34,333 nt of DNA from Acidobacteriaceae bacterium (GTDB lineage Bacteria; Acidobacteriota; Terriglobia; Terriglobales; Acidobacteriaceae). Positions 1 to 9,277 of this stretch are shown in pieces. A program made the position numbers and the translations under genes. Each line of letters begins with the position of its first letter. The stretch's first letter is position 1. The notes beneath the pieces are model-generated. The model searched no databases. It was not told where the DNA came from and was given only the letters and a program-made list of their open reading frames with translations. Where the stretch lies: positions 1 to 34,333 of the forward strand of contig PLOG01000140.1 in the NCBI GenBank assembly GCA_003142935.1. The letters run 5' to 3'.

Positions 1-2628
1 CACGGCACGGCTTACGAGTTCCTCCGCAACGGCGCCATGGACGCCCACTCTTTCAACCAGATGGGGACTTCGAATTTTCTGGTGCAGAATAACTTCGGCG
101 CTTCCTTCGGGGGCCCCGTAAAGCACACCGGCAAGACTTTCTTTTTCCTGAACTATGAGGCCCTGCGTCACGTTGAGGTTGACGCGATGGTAGACACGGT
201 GCCGACCGCGGCCGAGGACTCCGGCGATTTTAGCCAGAGCGGCGTGAAAATCTACGACCCGAGTACCACAATTGCAAACCCTGCCTACAATTCCAGCCTT
301 CCCGTGAGCAAGTCGAATCCGCAGTATATCCGCCAGCAATTCGAATACAACGGCGTTCTGAACGTGATTCCGCCTTCAAGGCTCACGAAAGCTGCCTCGA
401 TCATGCTGAACCAATACACGCCGCTCCCCAACTCGATGAACATGGGCGGAATGACTATGATGGGCCAGCCCACCGTCATCGGCGCGGGCAACGACGCCAA
501 TAACTATCTGGACACGCGCAAGGAACGCATGACCGACGACCAGGGTACGGTTCGCGTCGATCACAGCTTTGCCAGCGGCGACACTGCGTTTTTCCGCTAC
601 TCCGGGGCCAGCGAATACGGTTTCATGCCCGAGGGTCTGCCCGGCTTCGGTCTGTATCACGACAATTTCTCGCAGCAGGGCATCCTGGCATGGACCCGCG
701 TGCTCTCGCCGCACATGGTCAACATTGCGTCGGCGGCCATCTCCCGCCTGGTCATGATGCACACCACGGAGAACGCCGGCAAAAACGACATCGTCACCGA
801 GTTGGGCATTACCGGAACCGGCTTCGGCGGTCCCAATGCCTGGGGCGCTCCGTACTTCACGGTCCAGGGATATTCGCCGTTTGGCGACAACTATCTTGCC
901 ACGCCGATGCACGCCTGGGACACCGTAATCGAGGGCCGGGACGCGCTGAATTGGCAGATCGGCCGCCATAGCACCAAGTTTGGCTCCTCCTACCGGAAGT
1001 ACATCTGGCCCATGTGGGGCTTCTTCCAGAATCGCGGCTACTACCAGTACACCAACGGCTACTCCACCCAATACGCGCTCAACGACGGCGTTAGCGGATC
1101 GTCCCTGGCCAACTTCCTCCTCGGCCTGCCGGCAGCGCGGCAGGGCCAGGCCGGCGTACCCCAGATGCAGTTGCGCCAGTGGTACGCCGACGGCTACGGG
1201 CAGGATGCCTGGCGGCTGACTTCAAAGACCACGCTCACCTATGGCCTCCGCTACGAGTTCATGAGCCCGCTTGTCGATCTCGACTATACAAACAGCAACC
1301 TCGATCTTTCCAGCGGTACGCCAAAGGTCTTCATCGGCGGGCAGAATGGCTACCCGCGGGGACTCATGTATGCCAATCACACCAACTTCGCCCCTCGCCT
1401 TGGCGTGGCGCAGAATTTCCCCAGGCTGGGCGTGGTGGCCCACATCGCTTACGGAATCTTCTACACTCCGGTGGACATGAACACCTGGTGCAATCAGCGC
1501 CACAACGTGCCCTATGTCTTCCCTGAGACCGCGCAGAGCGATCCCTATATTCCCTCGATCACCACGCTGAACTTTCCTACGCCCGTACTCGGCACAACGG
1601 CGGTCAGTTTCACCGCGCTCCAGTTGCATGCGCCGGCGCAGTACGTCCAGCAGTGGAGCGCCTCGCTTGAAAAACAATTGGGAGCCCAAACCACGGTCGA
1701 AATTGGTTACCTCGGCGCTGGCGGCTTCCACTTGCAGCGCTCCCACCTCATCAACAACGCGCAGCCGGGGCCGGGCCTGATTCAACCCCGCCGGCCGTTT
1801 CCCAAAATCAGTTTTGTCGCCAACACGGTTTTTCCCGCCGCCGTAGCCAGCACAATGACCAGTTCGACATTTTCGGCAACCACCATTAACTTGCTTGAGA
1901 ACACTTCGCAGAGCTGGTATGACGCGGGCTACGTCAACGTGCGGCGGCGCGCCTCCAACCGCCTCAGCTACCTGGCTAACTACACCTTCGCCAAATCGCT
2001 TGAAAACGCGCCTGACTTCCGTTCGCCCATGTTTGAAGCCGCCACTCCGCAGAACAACAACGACCTGAATGCGGAGAAGGGTCCCGGATGCGATGTCCGC
2101 CAACGTGTAGCCGTAAGCGCGGTCTATAGCTCCCCAGTTCTGGGGAAGAACGGTCTCACTCGGGCTTTAACACGCGACTGGCTCGGCTCCGTCGAGTACC
2201 AGGTTCAGACCGGCTTTCCCATGACGATTTCCGTCTTTGGCGATACGGCCAATGCAGGAACTGTCGTCGGCGAGAATCCTATCCGCGCCAACGCCACGGG
2301 CCAAAAGATCTTCCCCTCGGGCACCAGGAACTCGAAAACATGGTTCAGTCCCGGAGCATTCTCGGCGCCGCCCGCCTACACCTTTGGCGACGTCGGCCGC
2401 AACTCCGTCTATGGCCCCGGCTTGCAGACCATGGACCTGGCTTTAGTCCGGAGTTTCAGCGTGGTAGAGAAGGCAAGACTTGAGACTCGCGCCGAATTCT
2501 TCAACGCACTCAACCACACCAACCTTGGAACCCCCAACCGTTTCGTGAATACCTCCAGCTTTGGCAGCATCACCGAAGTCAACACGCCAGGACGCGAGAT
2601 CCAATTAAGCGCGCGGCTCTCGTTTTAA
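1..2628 (+). CDS. Oar-like TonB-dependent receptor, 3' part (5' end outside window)
   Basis: This is an outer-membrane beta-barrel transporter of the Oar / carboxypeptidase-regulatory-like TonB receptor type, expected to import a large or scarce substrate. The reading frame is open from the first base (HGTAYEFLRNGAMDAHSF), so the ATG at 37 is internal and the signal peptide, regulatory-like domain and most of the plug lie upstream. Visible family signs are the GGPV..TGKTFFFLNYE block near residue 35, alternating aromatic barrel strands, a TLTYGLRYEF strand, and the typical end RAEFFNALNHTN...LSARLSF with terminal Phe for barrel assembly. About 875 residues are present, close to the barrel length of the complete paralogue at 12439. 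No SusD-like partner follows. The substrate cannot be read from sequence. The family call is firm. Confidence 0.93.
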   Translation, partial: HGTAYEFLRNGAMDAHSFNQMGTSNFLVQNNFGASFGGPVKHTGKTFFFLNYEALRHVEVDAMVDTVPTAAEDSGDFSQSGVKIYDPSTTIANPAYNSSLPVSKSNPQYIRQQFEYNGVLNVIPPSRLTKAASIMLNQYTPLPNSMNMGGMTMMGQPTVIGAGNDANNYLDTRKERMTDDQGTVRVDHSFASGDTAFFRYSGASEYGFMPEGLPGFGLYHDNFSQQGILAWTRVLSPHMVNIASAAISRLVMMHTTENAGKNDIVTELGITGTGFGGPNAWGAPYFTVQGYSPFGDNYLATPMHAWDTVIEGRDALNWQIGRHSTKFGSSYRKYIWPMWGFFQNRGYYQYTNGYSTQYALNDGVSGSSLANFLLGLPAARQGQAGVPQMQLRQWYADGYGQDAWRLTSKTTLTYGLRYEFMSPLVDLDYTNSNLDLSSGTPKVFIGGQNGYPRGLMYANHTNFAPRLGVAQNFPRLGVVAHIAYGIFYTPVDMNTWCNQRHNVPYVFPETAQSDPYIPSITTLNFPTPVLGTTAVSFTALQLHAPAQYVQQWSASLEKQLGAQTTVEIGYLGAGGFHLQRSHLINNAQPGPGLIQPRRPFPKISFVANTVFPAAVASTMTSSTFSATTINLLENTSQSWYDAGYVNVRRRASNRLSYLANYTFAKSLENAPDFRSPMFEAATPQNNNDLNAEKGPGCDVRQRVAVSAVYSSPVLGKNGLTRALTRDWLGSVEYQVQTGFPMTISVFGDTANAGTVVGENPIRANATGQKIFPSGTRNSKTWFSPGAFSAPPAYTFGDVGRNSVYGPGLQTMDLALVRSFSVVEKARLETRAEFFNALNHTNLGTPNRFVNTSSFGSITEVNTPGREIQLSARLSF

Positions 2629-2677
2629 GCCATTGGGTCGAGGCTTAGAAAGCTTCTTAGTACGTTGATGCATTGAA

Positions 2678-2701
2678 AGGGCACGACTTCGGTCGTGCCC
2701 T
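2678..2701. terminator. Perfect 10-bp hairpin with TTCG loop after the receptor gene
   Basis: Arms AGGGCACGAC and GTCGTGCCCT pair perfectly around a TTCG tetraloop, 50 bp after the receptor stop. There is no T-tract, so it is not a canonical intrinsic terminator, but it could stabilise the 3' end. Its stem is the same GCACGAC/GTCGTGC module found in the R1 repeats, so it may be a single-module R1 copy. Confidence 0.55.
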
Positions 2702-2730
2702 AAGTTCAGCAAAATGAGGACAGGCTTTAC

Positions 2731-2830
2731 AGGCTGCGCAAAAACTCTTCTGGGCCGGGACAAGTGTCGGGGCGCGACTTCAGTCGTGCCGTAAATTGCT
2801 CAAGATAGATCCGGGCTTCAGCCCCTGCAG
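2731..2830 (-). repeat. R1 palindromic repeat, copy F (reverse orientation)
   Basis: Read on the minus strand it has the R1 order: CAGGGGCTGAAGCCC, about 26 bp of spacer, a GGCACGACT...AGTCG palindrome, a CGACACTTGTCCC segment, and the end GAGTTTTTGCGCAGCC. The same order occurs at 16720-16830 and 22215-22318. It lies between two convergent genes, just past the CRTAC1 stop. Confidence 0.75.
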
Positions 2831-2846
2831 TTGGACGCCAATCCCG

Positions 2847-4706
2847 CTACTTCCCCGATCCCTCGGCAATATTCACAATCCGGTCCACGCCCTGCGCATT
2901 AAAGTGCTCCACCTTGCCGCTGGGCCAGCGCACTTCAACGTCATCCACTTTAGTCGCCTGTCCAAGCCCGAAATGCTGCCGCGGATCGCTCGTTGAAGCA
3001 TAGCTGCCGCCACTCAGCACGTCGCCGCGTTGCTTCATGCCGTTCGCCGTCACATACACGGTGGCGCCCACAGCATCGCGCGGGCTTTTTGGCCCTCCCA
3101 CAAGCTTCAGCTCAACCCAATGATTCTTGTCCGCGGAAACATTGCGCAGAATTACCGGGTGGCCGTCCATCACATTGATCACCACATCCAGCTTTCCGTC
3201 GTTGAACAGATCGCCAACGGCCAAGCCTCGCCCAGTAATAACGTCCGCCAGTCCCGAGCCCTCAACCGCCGGGACGGTCTCGAACTTCTTGCCTCCCACG
3301 TTGTGGAAGAGCATCGGCCGCTCCGCAAAGCTCGTGCCCCACGCGTGCTGGTCCACCTGCGGATAGACATGCCCGTCGGCCATGATCAGGTCCTTCCAGC
3401 CATCGTTGTCGTAGTCGAGGAACGCGTTGCCCCAGCCAAGGAACGGCACCGAAATCTCTGCGATGCCGAGTTGGTAGCTGCTGTCCGTCAGATTGCCAGC
3501 GCCATCGTTGCGATAAAGCGGCTTGTAGTCGTCGGAAAACGTAGTATTGAACACGTCGACCATGCCGTTGTTCTCAAAGTCGCCTGCCGCAATGCCCATC
3601 GACGCAGTCTCGCGCCCGGCCTCATTCAGCGCATAGCCCGACTGGTAGCTGGCATCCTCAAAAGTGCCGTCGCCCTTGTTCAGGTAAAGATAGTTCGGCG
3701 TCGAGTCGTCGGCCACCAGCAGGTCCATCTTGCCATCGTTGTTGATATCCACAAACAGCGAAGCCAGCCCATAGTAGCCGGAAGTGTCGGCAACGCCGGC
3801 CTTCTCGCTCGCATCGGTGAATGTGCCGTCTCCGTTGTTATGGAAGAGATGGTCGGGCTCGCCTTTGAGGCCCCTCGGTCCGCAGTTCACCGGCACTCCG
3901 CGGAAGGTGCAGAACGTGTCGGGAACTCCGTTTTCGCCGCCCGACGGCAGGTTGTCGCGATCGAAGTGGACGTAGCCGGGCACAAACAAATCCAGCCGCC
4001 CATCGCCGTCGTAATCGCCCCACGTGGCTCCGGTAGACCAGTTGCCCAACTGCACTCCGGCTTTTTCCGCAACGTCCGTAAAGGTTCCGTCGCGATTGTT
4101 GTGGTAGAGCCGATTCTTGCCCCAGTTGGTCACGTAGATATCGGGCCAGCCATCGTTGTCATAGTCGGCAATGGCCACGCCAACACCCCACCGATCGTTG
4201 GTCACGCCGGCCTTGGCCGCCACGTCGGTAAAGGTTCCATCGTGATTATTGTGGAAGAGCGCCGCATGAGGCGGCGTCTCCTTTCCATCCAGCGCATCGA
4301 AGGTCGAGCCGTTCACCACGTAAATGTCGAGCCAACCATCGTTGTCGTAGTCGATCAGCCCCACGCCCGACCCGTTGGTCTCGATAATGTACTTCTTCTG
4401 CGGCGTGCCCATCTTATGGGTCCAGTGAGTCAGCCCGGCTTTCTCCGAGATGTCCTCGAAGACCACCGGCCCGGTCTTCACAAAACCGCCCGCGGTGATA
4501 GGCCGGTGCTGCGCATCGTATTGGGCCGCCTGCGGAGGTCCGGTATTCACGCCGCCGGCTGTAGGCGTCTGGGCGTCCTCTGAAGTCTTTTCGGATTGCT
4601 GCCCAGGGGAAGGCGTTGGGGAACTTGTGACTTGTGCGGAAAGGCCAACAAAAACACCTCCCGCTAGCAGTCCCAAAAGAGCGGCTGCGCGCAATGGCTC
4701 AAACAT
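2847..4706 (-). CDS. Secreted CRTAC1-family protein (FG-GAP/VCBS propeller plus ASPIC/UnbV domain)
   Basis: A 619-aa exported protein. The start is placed at 4706 because MFEPLRAAALLGLLAGG begins a normal signal peptide; the frame stays open to 4973, but that extension lies inside the next gene. After a Pro/Ser/Gln-rich linker come RPITAGGFV and GPVVFED, then about seven FG-GAP repeats with DxDxDG calcium-type loops (DYDNDGWLD, DYDNDGWPD, DYDGDGRLD, DINNDGKMD, a degenerate DFENNGMVD, DYDNDGWKD, DLFNDGKLD), which suggests a seven-bladed propeller. The last 90 residues are an ASPIC/UnbV domain (NHWVELKLVGG, HFGLGQA, VRWPSGK). A Cys pair (CTFRGVPVNCGPRGL) is shared with two paralogues at 28478 and 32045. 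It lies 68 bp after the 174-aa gene and may be read with the kinase cluster, or from its own -10-like site. Molecular role unknown. Confidence 0.9.
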   Translation of the reverse strand: MFEPLRAAALLGLLAGGVFVGLSAQVTSSPTPSPGQQSEKTSEDAQTPTAGGVNTGPPQAAQYDAQHRPITAGGFVKTGPVVFEDISEKAGLTHWTHKMGTPQKKYIIETNGSGVGLIDYDNDGWLDIYVVNGSTFDALDGKETPPHAALFHNNHDGTFTDVAAKAGVTNDRWGVGVAIADYDNDGWPDIYVTNWGKNRLYHNNRDGTFTDVAEKAGVQLGNWSTGATWGDYDGDGRLDLFVPGYVHFDRDNLPSGGENGVPDTFCTFRGVPVNCGPRGLKGEPDHLFHNNGDGTFTDASEKAGVADTSGYYGLASLFVDINNDGKMDLLVADDSTPNYLYLNKGDGTFEDASYQSGYALNEAGRETASMGIAAGDFENNGMVDVFNTTFSDDYKPLYRNDGAGNLTDSSYQLGIAEISVPFLGWGNAFLDYDNDGWKDLIMADGHVYPQVDQHAWGTSFAERPMLFHNVGGKKFETVPAVEGSGLADVITGRGLAVGDLFNDGKLDVVINVMDGHPVILRNVSADKNHWVELKLVGGPKSPRDAVGATVYVTANGMKQRGDVLSGGSYASTSDPRQHFGLGQATKVDDVEVRWPSGKVEHFNAQGVDRIVNIAEGSGK

Positions 4707-4713
4707 GAGAGAG

Positions 4714-4719
4714 AGTATA
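4714..4719 (-). promoter_or_regulatory. -10-like TATACT close to the CRTAC1 start (possible leaderless transcript)
   Basis: TATACT lies 7 nt before the ATG at 4706, with only CTCTCTC between them and no Shine-Dalgarno sequence. That spacing would place transcription start at or next to the ATG. No good -35 was seen, so this is suggestive only. Confidence 0.35.
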
Positions 4720-4774
4720 CGCTGGCCAATCAAGGAAGCTGAATCGACCGAAGGGTGGAGGTCGCCCTTCGCCG

Positions 4775-5299
4775 TTAGTCGCTGCCCAGCTTGTACGGAA
4801 TTCCAAACCGTCCAATCTGGATCATGGCCTTCTCCTCCGGCGGCCAGATATGCAGGCTCTCCAACCGGGTTGGATCCTTGATCCGGTGCGCATCCGTCGT
4901 GCCCACCAGCGCTCCCGTCGCCGCCACATTGAAGTGGACGCTCAATGTTTCTCCCGTCTCCGCGCGGGTCCATCCAAAAGCATACTCGCCCCGCTTCAGC
5001 AGGATGTCTCCAATCCGCACCGGCGCCTGCACGATCAGGTAGTGCGAGTATTTCCCGTCCGCCGAGTAGCCGGCGGTAATCAGCACCACTCCGGCGATAA
5101 AGTGGCCGCGCTCGTCCACGATGCCCGACGCGGTCCGCATCTCCGTCTCGATATGCTCATTCTCAACTGGAGCCCGCGACGGCAGCACCGAAGCCAGTTC
5201 CGCCGCTGTGGCTTGGCGCCATGCTGTCCGCTGCGCCGGAGCCTGGAACGCCAGCAGCGCAACAATCGATGCGCACAAAACCGCGCCCCTCATCCTCAT
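4775..5299 (-). CDS. Small secreted protein of unknown function, paralogue of the 9278 gene
   Basis: 174 aa with a signal peptide (MRMRGAVLCASIVALLAFQAPAQ). I do not recognise a named family. The mature part has a block TEMRTASGIVDERGHF...GYSADGKYSHYLI...PVRIGDILLKRGEYAFGW that lines up with TQLRNSSGI...GYSTGIQAKYQAYFI...PIQVAGQSLAPGAYGIGF in the protein at 9278, so the two look homologous. The start ATG overlaps the stop of the response regulator gene (ATGA, 5296-5299), which indicates translational coupling and shared expression with the kinase and regulator. A second ATG two codons in is an equally possible start. It could be a periplasmic partner or output of the system; that is inference from position only. 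Confidence 0.82.
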   Translation of the reverse strand: MRMRGAVLCASIVALLAFQAPAQRTAWRQATAAELASVLPSRAPVENEHIETEMRTASGIVDERGHFIAGVVLITAGYSADGKYSHYLIVQAPVRIGDILLKRGEYAFGWTRAETGETLSVHFNVAATGALVGTTDAHRIKDPTRLESLHIWPPEEKAMIQIGRFGIPYKLGSD

Positions 5300-5946
5300 G
5301 ATTTGGCCTTTCTCAAAGACTCGAGAGGAACAAGACCGCGCTGGATGGCCGCCGTCGCCGCCTGGGTCCGGTCCGTCACGCCCAGCTTGCCCAGCAAACT
5401 GTTGATGTGGGTCTTCACCGTCGCCTCGGAAACATTCAACTCGGAAGCAATCTCCTTGTTGCTCTTTCCATTCACAATCTCTTTCAAAACATCGAACTCC
5501 CGCGGAGTCAATTCCTCGGTGCCCATGCGCTCTGCCAGCCTTTCGGCAATCGCCGGCGGAATATGCGACTTGCCGGCATGAACGGCGCGAATGGTCGTTA
5601 CCAGGTCCTCGCGGGTCATCCCTTTCAATAAATAAGCGCGCGCCCCGGCCTTCAGCGCCCGGTAGATGTCCTCATCGCCGTCATAGGTGGTCAGCACAAT
5701 GAATCGCGCCTGGGGCGTTTCCGACCGGATGCGCTGGATCACCTCAACGCCGCCCATCCGGGGCATGCGCAGGTCGATCAGCGTCACATCCGGTTGATGC
5801 TTGTGAAACGCATCGATGGCATCCAGACCGTCCGCCGCCTCGCCCACCACCGTCAAGCCGTCCACTACATTCAGCAGGGCAGCCAGTCCCTGCCGAACCA
5901 CGTTGTGGTCTTCCACAATCAGCACTCGAATTGGTTCCATCGTCAC
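5296..5946 (-). CDS. NarL/FixJ-type response regulator (REC + LuxR HTH)
   Basis: 216 aa DNA-binding response regulator acting in the cytoplasm. The receiver domain covers about residues 5-120: acidic pair E12-D13 (VEDHN), phospho-acceptor D58 in TLIDLRMP, switch Thr in FIVLTTYDG, and the conserved Lys in AYLLKG. The C-terminal LuxR/GerE domain is complete (LTPREFDVLKEIVNG, KSNKEIASELNVSEATVKTHINSLLGKLG). Its start overlaps the kinase stop by 4 bp (5943-5946), so it is the cognate partner. Regulators of this class usually control promoters near their own operon; likely candidates here are the genes at 4775, 2847 and 9278, but no operator could be identified. All key residues are present. Confidence 0.95.
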   Translation of the reverse strand: MTMEPIRVLIVEDHNVVRQGLAALLNVVDGLTVVGEAADGLDAIDAFHKHQPDVTLIDLRMPRMGGVEVIQRIRSETPQARFIVLTTYDGDEDIYRALKAGARAYLLKGMTREDLVTTIRAVHAGKSHIPPAIAERLAERMGTEELTPREFDVLKEIVNGKSNKEIASELNVSEATVKTHINSLLGKLGVTDRTQAATAAIQRGLVPLESLRKAKS

Positions 5947-8900
5947 TGTGCCTCTCCCGTCTGTTCGCGCGCTGCCTCAGGCGCCGGCGCGCGCAATCGT
6001 ACCGAGGTTCCCGTTCCCGGAGCGCTCTCCACTTCGAGTTCCCCGCCAATCGCCGCCGCGCGCTCTCTCATGCCGGTCAGCCCAAAGTGCCCTGAAGACG
6101 TTACGTGCGCCCTATCCACTGCGCCTCCCCGACCATCGTCCCGAACCTCCAGCGCGATTGTTCCCGGCCCGTAATCCAACTCGACCCACAGTTGGCTGGC
6201 CCCCGCATGCTTCTTCACATTATGGACGGCCTCCTGGGCTATGCGCAGCAATTCGCGCTCGGTTTCCGCGGGCAAAGAACGATAAGCGCCGAAAAGACTG
6301 AAATTTGAATTGAGCCCGCCGCCTCCGGCTGCTTCCGCAATCCGCCGCAGTTTCACGGGCAGCGTGGTCTCGTCCGCATCTTGCGTCCGGAGCGCCCAGA
6401 TCGATTGCCGGGCATCAGCCAGCCCTTCGCGAACATAATCGCGCGTCTTATCCAGATGCTTTCCCGCGTCGTCCAACTTTCGCTGCCGCAGCAACTCCGC
6501 CAGCAGCTCCAACTGCACCGAGATGCCCACATACCCCTGCGCCAGCGTGTCATGAATCTCGCGCGCAATCCTGCTGCGCTCGCCCAGCACCGCGCGAAAC
6601 TCCCGCTGGGCCAGGTTGAGACGGCGTCGCAGCAACAGCACAATCGCCGCCACCACGCATGCCAGCAGCAGCGCATAAAACCACCAAGTCTGATAGAAGT
6701 GCGGCCGCAATTCAAAGCTCAGCGCCGCGCCTTCGGTGTTCCAAAGCCCATCGTTATTGGCCGCCTGCACACGAAACGTGTATTTCCCCGGCGGAATATT
6801 CGTGTAATAGGCATTACGCCGCGCACCGGCCTCGGTCCAGCCGTGGTCAAAGCCCTCGAGCATGTAGCGGTAGCGCACCTTCAGTGGCGCCACAAAACTC
6901 AACCCCGCGTAGTCGAATTCAAAACGCACATGACCCGCCGGCACCTTCAGCACTGCGCCGGTTCCGCGCAGGATTTGGCTCACGTCGTCCACCTGAAACC
7001 GCTCCAGCGCCACCGGCGGCGGAATCGCGTTGACCGGAAAGTGCGCCGGGTCTACCTCCACCAATCCTTTCGGCGTGGCAAACCATAAGTGCCCGTCCCT
7101 CGACCGCCAGGCCGAAGGATGGCTATTGGTCGCCGTCTCGCGGCTGTGCAGTCCGTCGGCGATGCCGAATTCGATCAAGTGTCCATAGCCCGCCGCCGAG
7201 TTGCCTACACCCTCAACGGCGCAATCGCAGCGCGCAATTCCGTTCCCGGTGGCAAACCACAGGTGCCCGCCACTGTCGTTGAGAATCGCGTGAATGGACA
7301 TCTGCTCAAGACTGCTTTTCCCGGCCACAGTGAACTTGGAACCGTTCCACGCATTCCACCCCTGGTCCTGCGTTCCAATCAGCAGTGTTCCGTCCACAAG
7401 CGGCAGCAGCGCCGTAACCACGTTGCTTGAAAGCCCGTTGGCCGTGGTGAAGTTCGAGATTGCGCCATTATGCAATCGCGACAACCCCGCCAGGGTGGCT
7501 ATCCACAAATCACCTTTCGTATCCCGAGCCATCGCGCCCACCAGGTCGCTTCCCAGCCCATTGGCATGAGTGTAGGTCACCATGGGCGCATCGGAAAGCG
7601 CGCCCTCAGCCTTGCTCTTCCCAATCATCCAGTGCGTCAGTCCGCGCCGGGTGCTGATCCACAGCGATCCATCGCCGTCGATCAGCAGCGAGCGAATAAA
7701 GTCGTCCGGCAGCCCGTCAATCGAGGTGAAGGTCGCCACGCTGTTTCCGTGGATGCGGTTCAGCCCGTCCGGAGTGCCCACCCACACGTCGCCTTGGGGC
7801 CCGGCAGCAAGCGACAGAATCACATCGCTGGCCAGTCCATCGCGCACCGTCCACTTTCGCGCCAGGCTTATTCCGTTTCCATCGCGCCGCAGGGCATTCA
7901 AACCGTTGTCCTGCGTTCCCACCCAAAGCGTCCCAGCGCCGTCCTCCATCACCGCGGTCGTGGCATCGGATGAAAGACCCTCGCGGGCATCGAAGATTCG
8001 AAATCGCTCATCGCGCAAAATATGCAGCCCATCGGATTCGGTTCCCACCCAGACATTGCCTTCGCGATCCTCCATCAGCGCCAGCACGGACGCCGTGGCT
8101 AGCGCATCGGTCACCGGCAGTCTCTCCGGTTTTCCCTCAGCCCATCGCGCCAGCCCGTCGTCGGTCCCAATCCACAAACTGCCCTCGCGGTCTGCGAGGA
8201 TCGCCTGGATTCGATTTCCAGGTAGCTCCTTGCCCACCAAAAACCGTGCCGCCACTCGGTCGCCGCGCAAAATCATCACCGCGTTCTTGCTGGCAAAAGC
8301 GCTTCCTTCACCGCCCAAGGCCGCCGCAAACTGGATGTCTTCCTTCGCCAATCCAGTCTTATCCGCGCTCTTCCACCGCCCCTCGCCCGCAAGCGCGGCA
8401 ATCTCTTGCTGCGCATCCACCCGAAAGACGCTCGTCCCCCTAACCGACCTAACCGACATGACCGGAGCGCCTGGATGCCCTTCCCCGGCCGCAACAAACC
8501 TGTCGCCACTCAGCCGCGCCCACCCCTGATCTGTCGACACCCACAGTTCCCCGCCGCTGCCCTCGGCCAATGCCCGAATCCCGTTTCCCGGCAATCCGTC
8601 GCTCGTCGTATAGGCTCTAGTCTCACCATCCTTCCAGCGCGCCAGCCCTTCGCTGCTCCCCACCCACAATCCGCCATCCTTGGCTTCGAGCAGGCAGCAA
8701 ACATCGTTGCCCGGCAGCGCCGGAGTCGAACTGCGGTCGAAGACCTGGAATGAAATGCCGTCAAAGCGCACCAATCCGGCTTCGGTTCCCAGCCACACGA
8801 ATCCGTCCTTTGTTTGCACCAGCGCCTGCACTGTGTTTTGCGGCAGTCCGTTTTCCATCACCCACGCCTGCCGGCCAAGGTTAGCCAGCGGCGTCGACGG

Positions 8901-9032
8901 CTCCACAGCCAGTGCGGCACGCACCATCGGCAGCACCGTGGCAGCGCAGGCAAATGCGACCGCGGCCCTCACCGGCAAGCGCCTCGCGGTGTTGACCTCC
9001 GCCTCATTCGCGATGTTTCGAAACCAATTCAT
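5943..9032 (-). CDS. Propeller-type sensor histidine kinase (Reg_prop, Y_Y_Y, HisKA_3, HATPase_c)
   Basis: 1029 aa membrane sensor kinase. A hydrophobic segment near residues 22-42 acts as signal/anchor. Next come roughly 600 residues of Reg_prop propeller repeats (pattern GxxWVGTxxGLxR followed by SxDGLPxNxI) and a Y_Y_Y domain (VRYRYMLEGFDHGWTE, IPPGKYTFRVQAANNDG). One transmembrane helix lies at about 784-803 (FYALLLACVVAAIVLLL). The cytoplasmic part has a HisKA_3 box with the phospho-acceptor His in REIHDTLAQ, and an ATPase with N-box AQEAVHNVKKHA, DDGRG and GLTGMRERA. It resembles the sensing half of Bacteroides hybrid two-component systems, but without a fused receiver: the regulator is a separate overlapping gene. 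Carbohydrate sensing is known for relatives; the ligand here is unknown. No strong Shine-Dalgarno sequence precedes the ATG. Confidence 0.94.
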   Translation of the reverse strand: MNWFRNIANEAEVNTARRLPVRAAVAFACAATVLPMVRAALAVEPSTPLANLGRQAWVMENGLPQNTVQALVQTKDGFVWLGTEAGLVRFDGISFQVFDRSSTPALPGNDVCCLLEAKDGGLWVGSSEGLARWKDGETRAYTTSDGLPGNGIRALAEGSGGELWVSTDQGWARLSGDRFVAAGEGHPGAPVMSVRSVRGTSVFRVDAQQEIAALAGEGRWKSADKTGLAKEDIQFAAALGGEGSAFASKNAVMILRGDRVAARFLVGKELPGNRIQAILADREGSLWIGTDDGLARWAEGKPERLPVTDALATASVLALMEDREGNVWVGTESDGLHILRDERFRIFDAREGLSSDATTAVMEDGAGTLWVGTQDNGLNALRRDGNGISLARKWTVRDGLASDVILSLAAGPQGDVWVGTPDGLNRIHGNSVATFTSIDGLPDDFIRSLLIDGDGSLWISTRRGLTHWMIGKSKAEGALSDAPMVTYTHANGLGSDLVGAMARDTKGDLWIATLAGLSRLHNGAISNFTTANGLSSNVVTALLPLVDGTLLIGTQDQGWNAWNGSKFTVAGKSSLEQMSIHAILNDSGGHLWFATGNGIARCDCAVEGVGNSAAGYGHLIEFGIADGLHSRETATNSHPSAWRSRDGHLWFATPKGLVEVDPAHFPVNAIPPPVALERFQVDDVSQILRGTGAVLKVPAGHVRFEFDYAGLSFVAPLKVRYRYMLEGFDHGWTEAGARRNAYYTNIPPGKYTFRVQAANNDGLWNTEGAALSFELRPHFYQTWWFYALLLACVVAAIVLLLRRRLNLAQREFRAVLGERSRIAREIHDTLAQGYVGISVQLELLAELLRQRKLDDAGKHLDKTRDYVREGLADARQSIWALRTQDADETTLPVKLRRIAEAAGGGGLNSNFSLFGAYRSLPAETERELLRIAQEAVHNVKKHAGASQLWVELDYGPGTIALEVRDDGRGGAVDRAHVTSSGHFGLTGMRERAAAIGGELEVESAPGTGTSVRLRAPAPEAAREQTGEAQ

Positions 9033-9118
9033 GGTGCGGGTGAAAGACCTCTTATGCAGAACCCAGCCTGCGCTGCGGCCAGCGTTGAATCCGGCCTTTG
9101 ATATTGCAGGACTCGACC

Positions 9119-9124
9119 ATTATA
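9119..9124 (-). promoter_or_regulatory. Consensus -10 box (TATAAT) upstream of the kinase cluster
   Basis: A perfect TATAAT on the minus strand, 86 nt before the kinase ATG, in the 245-bp gap shared with the divergent gene at 9278. No convincing -35 lies 16-18 bp upstream, so it may need an activator. A weaker plus-strand TATACT at 9240-9245 could serve the divergent gene. Confidence 0.4.
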
Positions 9125-9277
9125 GGAGTCCATCATCGGCCAAGCCCGCTTTCGGCCAGCCATAGCCCAAGCCGCCATCGCAACTCCGTCATGCGGAAGG
9201 GCACCGTGGATCAACAGACCAGGTGCAACTCGATTGAGCTATACTTCGGGACACAACAAAATCACGGAGGTTTTTGG

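Noticed and set aside
3030-4583. Long open frame (517 codons) antisense to the first CRTAC1 gene, with similar ones at 28832-30019 and 33005-33841
   Set aside because: They mirror the repeated GAC/AAC-rich DxDxDG codons of the CRTAC1 genes, which leave the opposite frame free of stops. No ribosome site or recognisable protein.
4707-4973. Upstream extension of the first CRTAC1 frame to 4973
   Set aside because: It would overlap the 174-aa gene and lacks a signal peptide; the protein beginning MFEPLRAAALL is normal for the family.
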